Below, in pieces: positions 50,715 to 63,500 of a stretch of 64,000 bases of DNA. The notes beneath the pieces are model-generated. The model was given only the letters and a program-made list of their open reading frames with translations. It had not been told where the DNA came from and searched no databases. Both the position numbers and the translations under genes were made by a program. The DNA is from Aulostomus chinensis (taxonomy: Eukaryota > Chordata > Actinopteri > Syngnathiformes > Aulostomidae), in the NCBI GenBank assembly GCA_037954235.1, contig JBBMOA010000014.1:25064773-25128772 (forward strand), in the 5' to 3' direction. Numbering within the stretch: the stretch's first letter is position 1; each line of letters begins with the position of its first letter.

Positions 50715-51447
50715 CCACAGACGATAAATTGTATGCTTTTATTAGCCGTGCTTACACATGTTTGCACTCCAATGTATTGACACCTATTTTATATGAGACC
50801 ACAGCAGTAGGTAAAAAAATGTGCAGCATAACAAAATTATTTATTCTATATAGGAGTATATATGTACAAAATATCTGCAAGTGTTATTAGTGTGGCAATC
50901 ACATCATACATGGTCATATAGAGTCCTGCAGTTATTACAGATGTCTCTGTGTATGAGACAAACATTTGTAAAAAATAAACTTAAATATTAAGCTATAAGG
51001 TTAATTAGTTACAGAGTGTATTCCCAGTAGAACAGAAACCCGAACAGATTCCTATCTTATAGGAACGAGAAATGAAGAAAGCTGTGTATTTGTTGTTTGA
51101 TCATCAGTCAGAGTCCTGTTGTTCATCTGAGACGCAGTTAAAGCGCCAGAGAGGTGTTTTAGCTAACCTGCCTTCCCCTGAAATGGTAGTATTGTCAGAG
51201 TAAATCCAATTACTGGACAGTCTTGAAAGCATGCCATCAAATGTGTCTAAAAACACCAGTGTTATGTCTCCATGTGGAAACATTCAAATCTTAACTCCAA
51301 CCGGTCAGGCACCAGGTAGGGAGGTGGGCCACCAGAAACTGAGGTCAGTGCCAGCTCTCTTCCACACAGCTTCTTGCGGCACTTTGTTCTTCAAGAGGTT
51401 GAAGAACTAAGCTTTTAACAGTAATAGACACTTGGATCTCCGCAGGG
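50715..51447 (-). other. slco2a1: probable slco2a1 3' UTR with two AATAAA signals
   Basis: After the stop codon there is no coding potential. Two AATAAA hexamers read on the minus strand at 50845-50840 and 50743-50738, so the transcript may end 10-30 bases past either one. The end point is inferred. Confidence 0.45.
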
Positions 51448-51568
51448 TCACAGTAGACTCTCAGGCCTCTTCTCCAGACTGTACTCCTGAGTCCGCTGCA
51501 CCTTCCAGCCCAGTATCGCCAGTAGGACGATGCCCATCACCTTATACCCCACTTGTAAGCCCAAATAC
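51448..51568 (-). CDS. slco2a1: slco2a1 last coding exon (stop codon)
   Basis: The exon is 121 bases and encodes YLGLQVGYKVMGIVLLAILG (membrane segment 12, with the lysine aligned to human Lys614), then WKVQRTQEYSLEKRPESLL and a stop at 51450-51448. It starts after CCATAG. The tract upstream of this acceptor is a run of 23 cytosines, described separately. Confidence 0.96.
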
Positions 51569-54500
51569 CTATGGGGGGGGGGGGGGGGGGGGGGGACACG
51601 ACACACACAAACCATTAAATGGTAAGCTAGCAAGTATGTGACTGTGCTGCTTGTGTCTTTGTGTGAGACTTTCCTACCTGTTCCTTAAGATATTGTTGTC
51701 ATAGTAACCACAGCTAAACTTCTTTCCACATACTCGCTTCCACCAGATGCAGGAGGTATCGATAGCCATCCCAAAGAGAGCAGGAGCCGGCAGCCAGGCT
51801 GGGAGGGAGAAAGAGAGAGCGAATACTCAGTGTTAATGCATTACTGTCCTTATAAAGTTGAGCTACAGTCAAAGCATCTGCATCAAAGTAATGCATGTAA
51901 AAAAGATAAAGTATATACCATGTCACAGTTCTGATAAATATAACACAAAGTTATGTTAATTTTGGTGTAGTGAAACCCAATTAGAACTAGAGCTCCACAG
52001 TACTGAGTGATAGAAAAATGTCAATACTACATCAATAATTCCATCCATCCATCTTCTACCACTTATCCCGTTAAGGGTCGCGGCCCAGAAGCTTTCAGGG
52101 TGAGAGATGGGGTTCATCCTGGATGGGTCACCAGTCCATGGCAGGGCCAACACATACTGTATAGACAGACAACCATTGGCTCTCCCAGCCACACCTACGG
52201 TCAATTTAGAGTATCAATCAGCCTCGTCCCCAATTGCATGTCTTTGGACTGTGGGAAGAAGCCAGAGTACCAGAGAGAACCCAGCAGGAACAGGGAGAAC
52301 ATGGAGACTCACACAGAAAGATCCCGTGCTGCAGCCGGGGCTCCAACCAGGAACCTTCCAGCTGTAAGGTGACAGTGCTGACCACTGCACCACTGAGCCA
52401 CCCTTACATCAATAATTGTTAAATGAATTTATACTAGAAAACAAATAAGTGTTGTTTCAATGATACGATTTCAAAAAAGATCCCCCCCCCCCCAAAAAAC
52501 ACCCTTTTTTCAGTTTTGATTCTTTAATGCCATTATTACCAATGACTCCTGCTTCTTAACATATTTTTTCTAGATTATGTTTCATAATAGGGCAGCATGG
52601 CTCCGAGGTAGAGCGGCCGTCCAGCAACCGAAGGGTCGCTGGTTCGATCCTCACTTCCCCCGGTGACCATGTCCAAGTGTCCTTGAGCAAGACACCGAAA
52701 CCTGAATTGCTCCTGATGGCCCTGCAACAGTCTGGTGACCCGTCTGTATCATCGTCGTCTATAGTGCATACAGTATTTGTGTACAAAACTTACCCAAAAC
52801 TCTCATGAGTAAAAACTGGATTCCTATAGCGAATGACTTCTCCTCAGATGAGACACTTCTGCAGTGGACAGAAACATTGATCATAGGTTTTTAAAGTTTT
52901 CAATACTTGGATGCACCAATTTCAACAAGACAGTGCAAGGTAATGAAAAGTCACAGATCTGCACATGTGCTTCATGTTTCATAGCTGCACACAGTCCATC
53001 AAAACAGCAGCTATGCTCCAGCTACAGACCTGGTAGTGTCCTTAACCAAGATTACAGACTGTTTACAGCTATTTTAGCCCGATGTCTAGGAATAATTATG
53101 CCAGAAATAATACATGTATACCAGATGGGTTTTATAAAACAGAGACCGTAGTGGGGGGAATAGATGTGGACAAAGCGTTTGACTCCGTCTGGTGGGACTT
53201 CTGATACAGAGTTCAGGAGGTGTTTCTTTTCCACAAGACATTTATTAAGGTCACACAGGCTGTGCTATAATAAACCGACAGCTAGGATCAGGATCAATGG
53301 GAGTCTCTCGAAGTTTATCACACGAGAACGAGGCTGTCGTCAGGGCTCCTCAGTGAGCCCTCTTTTTTTTCGCCATATTTCTGGAACCCTGACTAATTGG
53401 ATAAAACAAAATGAGAATATAACAGGTAGAGACATAGGAGGAGGTACAAAAAATAGCTCTACTGGCAGGTGACGTATTTACGTATTTATTGAGCCCGAAT
53501 ACGTCCTTCCCTGCACTTACGACAAACCTTACAGACTATGGTCATTTATCAGGCTATGAAATAAATACAAAGAAAAACTCAGGTTATTACTTTCAACTTT
53601 AGACCAGGCCAAGCGATTAGGGACAATTTTAAAATCAAACTGGGAATCAAAATCAATCAAATATTTGGGAGGTAATCTATCTTAAGATTTAAGACAATTA
53701 AAATCCATCAATTAGACCCTTTTGCTCAAGAAAATTAAATTGGATATTTGCAGATGGAATCTGATTTCTTACATGGGCATTACACACAGAGTGGAGGTGA
53801 TAAAAACAAATGTACTGTCGAGGCCTCTGTACCTGTTCCAGAGTTTACCAGTGGAGGTAACAGGAGATAAATTCAGGGAATGGGATAAAATGATCTCTAG
53901 ATCAACTGGCAGGGGAAAAGACCGAGGATGGGGTACAGAACGCTGACATTATCTAAAACAAGGGAGGGCTAGCAATTCCGTGTCTGAAGAACTACTCTCA
54001 AGCTGCACAAATAAAAATGAAGTTAAATACAGTATATACAAATGGGGTACAAATATATGCAGATGGGGTCCCTGTAATAGGGGACAACAACTTGAGATAA
54101 CACATGAGTGAAGGGGCAAACCCATGGTTGGAAGCATCCTTGAAGCTTTGGTTTACATTAATCGCAAAAAAAAAAAAAGACTTAAGAATTCAAGGTAAAT
54201 TATGAAGATAGATTGAGCATGATTCCAAATTTATACCAAATAGAATAGATAATTTTTGAAAATTGGGAAAGGGGGATGAAAAAGAAAGAAGGAGATGAAA
54301 GGTTTTGGGTCAAAGGGAAATGACAAGCTGCATATGAAAGAGGGGTGGGAGAGGGAGGCAAACATTGCCATATCAGTGGATGGATGGGAAGAGATTAACA
54401 AACAGCAGCGGAGAACAACTTGTTTTTTTACTCTTGGAGAGATCATGGGTGGAAGAACATCATAAGATGTTTTTTAGAACATCAGCACAGACAAATCACG

Positions 54501-57500
54501 ATACATAGTGCTGGCGATTACGCGGCGCTGATATCGCTGAACATCTCCACGTGTTCTGGAGTTGTCCCTCCACTCGCAGCTCCTGGCAGGAGCTTAAGAA
54601 GTGCGTGGCTAAAATCCTGAGGGGAGATCTTCCACCTACATTTGAGGTATTATACTTGGGGAAACTGAGCGTAGGTTTTTACACGATGTGGAGACAAATA
54701 CATTTACAGAGTAATGTTGATTGTGAGCAAAAAGGTGATTACCAGAAAGGGGGATGAAGAATGAGGTACCTGAGGTTGAGGACTGGGTTGAGGTAAAACA
54801 CAATATATATGGAACAGCTGACTTTCTCCGTGAGACTGGTGGTAGACAGATTTGAAAGGATTTGGGAAAGCTGGACGTACATAAAACCAATTAGGTCCTG
54901 AATCCTGACTGTAACTGAGGTGAACATCATGGGAAGGAAAAAAGAAAAACAAACGCTCGTTCATAGCTACAGAAGTTGAAATGTTCTGTTCACCTTACTG
55001 TATCTGAAACACTGGTGACCTGGTAAAACTCCGATGTATGGCAGAGTGTAAATATCTACTATGTCATGGACATCATTTTATTTGAGAATATGAGCAGGAA
55101 TGTTTGTTTTCTGTTTTGATTCAAAATAAGAGACAAAGGACGATTGTCGTGTTTCATTTAAAGATACTGTACTGGGAGAAGGAAAAAAAAACGAGTCATT
55201 GTGTTACCACATGTTCTCAGAATGTATATGAAAATGTGCTCAAAAAGCAGCTCTGAACTTCTGTGCCATAAGCATCTTTACAGTGGGACGCCATGCTGTC
55301 TGTGTGCCTTCAATTAGGTCTTAGCTCTCCTGCATTAGGGGGTTAGCGCACTCATTAACTTCTATGTACTTTTGTGTTTGACTTTTTAAGGATTACAGAG
55401 CAGAGGACAGCTGAGCAGAGTTTGATAAAAACAGGAGCAGCACAGCGTTTTAGCACTTACAGAGACGGCCGTGACTACACGGCTGTATAAACACCACTCA
55501 TAGGCACATTCTATATCCTGCGTTATGGGAATGTTGTACACTGCCTATGTTTGTCATACCTGAGCACCATCATGTACAAGGGGTTGTGGGAGAGGCAGGC
55601 GACCAGCGAGGCCAGAGAGATGACCAGGATGACAGGGAGCAGTAGGTGGGGGCAGGTGTTCGGGCAGGGAGCTGGGAGGGCGTAGCTCTGGCTCCCAGAC
55701 ACACACCTGCAGTTGGTATAGAGCTGTAACCAGGAGATTAAACACAAGGTTGCTTTCTTTACTCACGCAGAACTAAATATGAGCACCCAAAAGCTTGTTT
55801 GCTTGGTGCAGCACAAAAGATTCATGCAGTCAGCCATGGAAACAGTTTAGAAATCAACACATGTAAAATGGCTGCTTTCAAAAGTTTAATCTTCAAATTC
55901 AGCATGTTAATTGCTCATTTTTAGAGGTACTTGAAGGTATTTTTTGTTCTGTGCCTCTGTCTTTATGTTAAGCTAAGAGCTACTTAGCTGTAGCTTCACA
56001 TGCAGCATGCAGTCATGAGTACTACTGATAGAAGTTTCCCAAAAACTGAAACTATTCCTTTTAAAATCAGTAGAGTACTTTAAAGTGACAAAGCAACAAC
56101 TGAAATGAAATGTTTAATCTTTTAATTTTGGGCAGCGCCAGCGGTCAACACTGTCCCCCCAGCAAGAAGGTTCCAGGTTGGAGCCCCGGCTGGAGCTCAG
56201 GATCTTTCTGTATGGAGTCTGTATGTTCTCCCTGTTCCTGCAGGGTTCTCTCCGGTACTCCAGCTTCCTCCCACAGTCCAAAGACATCAAGAGGGGACGA
56301 GGCTGATTGATACTCTAAATTGACCGTAGGTGTGACTGTGAGTGTGAATGGTTGTCTGTCTTTGTGTGTTGGTCCTGCGATGGACTGGCGACCTGTCCAG
56401 GGTGAACCCTGCCTCTCACCTGAAGGCTGCTGGGATAGGCTCCACCCCCCGCGACTCTTAAGCAGTGAAAATGGATGGATCTTTTCATTTTACCTGACAT
56501 GTTTTTTTTTTTTTACGTTATTTTGTTACATGAAACTATTAAACCATTATCAATATCATCATGAATAATGGTAATAACTGACAATGGCTGGTAATGTTTA
56601 ACAAAATTTCAAATATATTGTCATAAGCCACATTATAGAAAGAGACAAAGTACTTATGGTATCCTGAACAGAATTTTTTTTTTTTCCAATGAAGTTTAAA
56701 AAAAAAATCCAAAACATAAAACCAACAAGTGGTTGTCAATGTCCATGTTGAAGTTGGACTCACTCTGGACGTTTGCGAATAAAATGAACATTTCAAGGGC
56801 CGATTCTTAGACTTTGTATTTCTCTGTAATGTAGCATCACGTTAAGATGACGTACTCTTCCCCATTACTGCCACCTAAAGCACATTTTTTATTGTACATC
56901 CAAGTCACGACAAGATTTCAAATCAATCTCCTGAAATAACAACGACTTGTCGGAAACCCTTGGTTGGCGGAGGGCAGCCCTACTGAAAGGCTTCTCCCTC
57001 ATACTAGATTTAACTGTTAATCTATCTAAATCCAAAAAGGGTGAAAATGTACTCGGGCCTTTCGTCTCCAGTTTGATTAAATTCCGTTTTCAACTTTGTG
57101 TATGCTTGAGGAAGAAAACAAGTCATGATTCTGTGATTTCTGAGGATTCATCCGTGCAGCAGTTTTACCCAGACGGGCTTCGATGCTGACTCAAAGCGAC
57201 AAACACTACATTAGCAGCCCCACAATCCACCCGCGGCAAGATTATTCACAAGCTGTCACCTTTAAATACTGGCGTTTTTCCTCTTTGAACACCTCCTGTA
57301 TGCTCTGTGACTAATAAGCATTGATTACACATCGACTTAGAGCTACTAGTGTCATGTCAGGAGAAGAGCAGCCTCTACTAGGACTGACACACATGATGCA
57401 GCTCAAGCATGAAAAGCGGAATAATGACACCAACTGTAAAGAAGATGATGTCAATCCAGAAGCACCAAACCAGGACGGTGTGATCTAATTTGTGCCAGAA

Positions 57501-60500
57501 ACTTTAAGAGGTGTTTCAGGCCGAGGTTGCTTCCTGATTCAAGTATCTACTTAAAACGGTCCCAACTTCCTTTGCAGTATGATTCCCTGCTGTACTCTAC
57601 CCCGAGTGCACAGTAGAAGATTAATTACACCCTCATTCCCAGAGCCTGTGCCAAGACAGGAACAGTGTCCTCCTTCATCTTAAGCAGTAGTTTATGGATA
57701 ACAGAAAAAAATTTAACACATTTTGAAAAATTTCCCTTCGGTAAAATCTTCCATCCATCTTCTTCCTATTAAGGGTTGCGGAGGGGCTGGAGCCTATCCC
57801 AGCAACTACAGGCGAGAGGCAGGGTTCACCCTGGACAGGTCAACAGTGCATCACAGGGCCAACACATAGAGACAAACAACCATTCACACTCACAGTCACA
57901 CCTACGGTCAATTTAGAGTATCAATCAGCCTCGTCCCCTCTTGATGTCTTTGGACTGTGGAAGGAAGCTGGAGTACCAGAGAGAACCCACACAGGAACAG
58001 GGAGAACATGGAGACTCCACACAGAAAGATCCCATGCCCGAGTCGGGACTCGAACCCTGAACCTTCTTGCTGTGAGGAGACAGTGCTGACCACTGCTCCA
58101 CCGTGCGGCCTGGTAAAAACTTATCTTAGTTTATATTTGTTGCTTTAATAGCTTTTCATTCATTTGAAATTAATGGTGGTGATCATTTGGCTGAAGGAGG
58201 AAACCGTGAACAGAGACTAACCTGAACTATGTGGGTGTTGTTGGGGTCTTTGGTGAAGTTGGTGCAGCCTGCATGACAGGGGGAAATGTACTCGATACCA
58301 TCAGAGCCACACACAGGGTTGAAGGCAGAGGTGGGACACGAACAGTTGGAGTAGCACATGGACAGAGACCTGCCACACAAAAACACGCTGCTCAGACACG
58401 TCATTTGACTGCAAATAGCATGTTTTGATTCATTCTTGCCTGAATTTTCCACAACTTTTCAAAAACCATAATTTCATTTCCATGACAACTTACATTCTCC
58501 ATGAACAGAGGCATTCATTTGCTTCAACAGTATGAAAATGAAACTCTATTTAATCAAACTCTAATTGTCAGTTGTTTTTACATCTTCCCCCAATACTGGA
58601 AACTATCAACTTGATCTTTCTTTATGACACCTGGCAGCCCAAGTATTAATTCCTTCCTTTCCTTTCCTTCTTTTGGGTGAAAGGTGAGACTGGCCCATTT
58701 TAGCTTAAATCCTGGCTGTAACCTACATATCCATGGAGTCAGAAGCTAAGAAAGAAATCATACACTCTGCTTCTCAGTGTATCTGATGAATTAATGTGAA
58801 CATACATTAGGGAAAGCTGACAGGTTTTATGAGACTTTTATAGACTGCCTGTTTAGTTCTTGCATTCATTGTATTGAGGAAGTATCTGATATAAGCTAAG
58901 AGCGTGACTTGGCACTGTAGCTGAAAGAAAACAATTGTTTTGGTCAAAATGGTTCAGACGCTACTGTGGGCTTTAAGGGAGGGGGGAACGGCACAGCTTT
59001 AAAGGAAACAGGCAATCAGTTATTGTCCAAACTTACTCTGTGCGTGATGCCTTTTGACATGTAAACATGATGATAACAAATGACTGTAAGCGCCACTGTC
59101 CTCACTCACCCGTACCGACCGATTTGATAGTGATTGACCTCCGAGACATTCTGGGTGGGGCAGCCCATGAAGAAGAGAGGGATACAGAGGAGTGTGGAGA
59201 TGGTCAGCATGGCCACAGAGAAGCGAGGGATGTTTTTCAGAGAGAGACCCGTCTTCTTCATGATGACCCCACCCACCAGCATCCCCACTGCGACGGCAGG
59301 CAGATTCACAGCACCTGGAAACACAGACCGCCTCATCGTCATCACCGGGTGAGGAGGATTAAAATGGTTCTCTACACACTCCAATGAATTCTAGAACCAC
59401 AGAGACATCTCAGGTCATATCAGAGCTAAAATGTCTCTCTCGTTGGGGGTGGGAACTATGGAGATAATTTGTCACACTATCAATAGTATCATTATGGATA
59501 CGTTACATGACAGTTCATCTACATCATAACTTCTGTATAACTGATGAAACAATGCGCCTAAAAAGCAGGCCTTATGTATTCAAATTACACATGGGAATGC
59601 GGTGTCAAAGGACTGAGATGAAAACAATGTCCAACGAAGTGCGGAGTCTTAGCTAAGAGCCAAAACAAAAGCTGCTGTAATAAAACTATCGCTATGTGGC
59701 GCTGTAACACAATAGGAAGTATGACAACATAGTGCAGTATCGATTTTTTTTTTGTCCTAGGTTTTCTACGACTATTTCATTTAAGTCCAAAAACAGTTCA
59801 CATCTTAAAATTTCACTCTGGTGTAGAATATTCACAAATTACCATTTGACCATGAATTAAACTCCTTCAAACCCAAAGTCAGTGAACCCGTGCCGGAGCC
59901 TCAGTGAGTCCAATGGCCTGGAGCAGTGGCTGGAGCAGACCTGATGTTAATGGACTAGATATCCATTAAAAACTCCTCACAGACCGATTTGAAAACACGT
60001 GTGTGTGTGTGTGTGTGTGGCTGCATATAATTACTGAGATGAGGTTGCCCACTCACATTATTTACACAGGTCACCGACCTATTAGCTCAGTGAAATGACA
60101 GGTGAGGTCTGGAAACAGACATTAAGCTGAAACCCAAATAAAACAACATGACAGAACAAATCTAATTCTCTCCTTGGACAGCAGCCACTGAGCAAGTAGG
60201 CTAACACAATCCAGATTGCTCGCTCCACAGACGATCTCATTCTGTTCCACAGTCTTCATCAGGAGACTAGACTAAACCTTTATACACCCACTGAGTAAAT
60301 GGTTGCATATACATATACGATCATGAGGGGCTGCAATACCTACCTATAAGCAGGCTGCTGTAGGCGGGTGAAGCGCTGTACTGACGCTCCAGGAACTTGT
60401 TCATGAACGTGGAGAGACCTGCTATGACGGAGGAGAAGCAGCACTGGGCCAAGACCAATATCAGGAAGAGTGGGCTCAGCAGGAGGTGGACAAACATTCT

Positions 60501-63500
60501 AGGAAACACTAATGAGACATCCAAAACAACTCTTTAGACACACAGAAGGAGAGCGTGCAGTCAGTCCATGAGTTTTACATTTGTGGTCTGAGTATAACAG
60601 ACGTACTCTTCAGGAACTCGTGCAGAGAGAAGTATTGCTTCTTGAAATCGTCGGTCATGTCATCGTCACTTCCACTCACCTGCAAAATAAGATGAAAGAT
60701 GAATTTAGAAGGAGTTATCATGAAGGCTCTGCCATATTAGGCATGTAATGAATACAGGGACATCTGTGTTGTACAGCTGTAGTAAGAGGTCTGTACTGGA
60801 AATCCCATCAGGTCTGATTCATCCTCATCACGTCCTCTTCACGTCGCAGTCATGTGACTTGGTACCATTAGACTGAGCTGACAGCTACAGTAAGTATTCA
60901 TGATTATCGAAAGCTGAAGTGCAACTTCTTCTCCATTTACGTGTCCAATGCTGGGCGTAAACTACAGGATAATCTGGCCAAACAGTACGTTGTTTTTTTT
61001 TTCTTTTCTCGGAAGTAAAATTTGATCTCGCAAGTTTCTGCACCTGCCGCTCTGAAACTGTAATGCCAAGGGTGTAGTCGTCTGGTGTGGGCCTTCCTAC
61101 TATCAGATGTCAAAAATCTGCTTGAATCTGTTGTTGGGTCTCTCATGTTTTTGAAATCAGGCAATATTTGAAAAACCTTGAGTTGGCACCAGGTGAGATT
61201 TGGACGTCTTTACCGTGTACTCTGAGTTTAAGTGTAAGGTTTTGCTGCCAACACAAACCAAATATATTTGTATGAAACCACAAAACATTAAAAATGGATA
61301 AGACATGTTTGGTTTTTGTACAACTTTTTATCTAACAGACAACCCAAGTATTGAGTGGTGAGTAATGAGTGAATTATTTTACGCAGTTCAGTGACAGGGC
61401 TTCATGCTAATAAGGTCTGTTGTTTTAGAACAAGCTTACAGTGATTGCTAAATGTGTTTTTCTTGTTGATGACGACTGCATTTAACTAGAATGAACTTTA
61501 TGAGACTGTAAAAGAGAAACTCAGCCAGCTGACAGATATTATTAACATGATAAATTTTGATTTGTTGTCTATTGGACTTCTTATCACATCGTACACGTTA
61601 AAGTTACATAACTGTGCCAGGTCAAATACTGGACAAAGGTGGATGAGCCAGATGTGGTTTCACAAACACCAGGAAGAATGAATCCCTTCAGAGTGTTTGG
61701 CTTTATCTTATGTGGCTGTAATTCAAGGTTTTTGCTTATTTGTTGAAAAGGTCTGATGATTGCTGCATCTGGACAGAGGTGCAAGGCAATAAAATGATGA
61801 AGACAGTGTTTTTCTTAAAGTCATGGTTTCCATCACCGCCCTCCACACCAACCAAACAGAAAACACACACAAGGACTCCAAATCTACGACCCTTACATAT
61901 TGTAATGCATGTATATAAAATGTCCATCCGTCCATTGTATATTGCTTAGCATTTTAAGGGTCGCTTTTAAGCCTATCCCAGCAGCCTTCAGGTGAGAGGT
62001 GGGGTTCACCCTGGACAGGTCGCCAGTCCATCCCAGGGCCAACACATAGAGACAGACAACCATTCACACTCACAGTCACACCTACGGTCAATTTAGAGTA
62101 TCAATCAGCCTCATCCCCTCTTAATGTCTTTGGACTGTGGAGGAAGCTGGAGTACCAGAGAGAACCCACGCAGGAACAGGGAGAACATGCAGACTCACAC
62201 AGAAAGATCCTGTGCTGGAGCCAGGTCTCAAACCTGGAACCTTCTCGCTGTGAGGCGACAGTGCTGACCACTGCACCGCCCTATATAAAATATCATTATT
62301 ATATATATATATTTTGTGTATAGCAAATAAACACGTGCTGCTTTTAGTTGAACTTCACCTTTCTTAGTTCTGATATACTATTTAAAACCAGATTGTTATC
62401 TTTCCAACGGTGGCTGCGCATGTAGATTTGTCATAAAGCTTCCACACAACAACCCTGGTTCAGTGGCATGAATGTGGAGTTTTGGTGTTAGTTAAGGATT
62501 TGTACCTTGAAGTTGAAAGAAAACCTGAGGCGCAACTTGCAATGCTGATTCACAGTCACTAGGTGTCAGTGAAACATGAGCTACACACACAGCACAGAGG
62601 TTTAGAGTGCTACCACATTTAATCTGACTACAGCTCCTTCCTACACACGCAACCATGAAACAGAGCTCCAAGTGAGTGCCGGTGTGACTCACATCGTCCT
62701 CTGAGGGTATTGTCCGAGGGAAGAAGAAGTAAGGGATGGAGGTAAGAAACAGGAGGCCGGAGGTGATGAGCAGGCCCATCCACCAGGCTCCCACCCAGCG
62801 GGGATCACCTGGCCTCAGCTCTAACTGACCTGCAGGAAAAAAAGATACAACAGCATTTCCTGCATGAACCTGTATATGAAATGACCTGGCAAGATTTTAA
62901 AGGACAAACCATTACCTAAACCCAATCTGTCCACGTCAACATAGATGCGAAGCATGACTGCGCCCAGCAAGTAGCCAATGGCAGGACCAAACACAGATAC
63001 TGCAAACAGGATGGCTGCAGACGACAAAGTGGCGGTGAGTTCATGACGTGCTGTTGAGCTGTTCTGCGAATATCTTGCCAAACACTAAAACCATGCCGCT
63101 GGAGAGCTTTTCACCCAGGATGGCCCTCATCTTGAGTTCAGTATATCTAAATAAATCAATCTGTGAACTTCAGGCCATTCACCTATGTAGAGAGGGGAGT
63201 TGCCGGGCCTTGCAAAATCGTCTATGTATGAGATCCCAAAGGGCTGGATGGGCACTGAGCCCACCCCGAAGAGCAGCTGAGCACTGGCCATGAGCAGCCA
63301 CAGTTTGTTGGTGTCAGCCAGGCGCCTGGACTCATCGCGACCACAAGACTCCAATTCGCTTGAATTCTTTTGCAGGTTACAAATGTCATGGCGGTCTGGC
63401 GAGGGGTGATTAAAAAAAAAGAAAAAGAATAAATGTTAGTCACAAGACAGTGGTTGCAGATACTTTCATTTCCTGAAGCTTCTCTGAACCCTCACTGACA

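Larger units (their letters stand above)
47246..51447. other. rab6b-slco2a1 intergenic stretch
   Basis: From left to right it holds the rab6b leader and promoter, AT-rich unique DNA, the purine-rich degenerate repeat (49120-49605), a DNA transposon end (49600-49920), unique DNA, and the slco2a1 3' UTR. No RNA gene was recognised. Confidence 0.7.

Noticed and set aside
52588..52700. Possible tRNA gene (ctggttcgatcc)
   Set aside because: The A- and B-box-like strings continue into the usual SINE body (ccttgagcaagacac), so it is a SINE.
53722..53946. Plus-strand frame with LYLFQSLPVEV taken as a possible gene
   Set aside because: It is part of the decayed LINE reverse-transcriptase gene, not a host gene.
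60490..60508. Alternative acceptor TTTCCTAG before AATGTTTGTC for the slco2a1 exon
   Set aside because: It breaks the phase with the upstream donor A|GTACGT and loses the conserved FPRM residues; the AG at 60509-60510 fits both.
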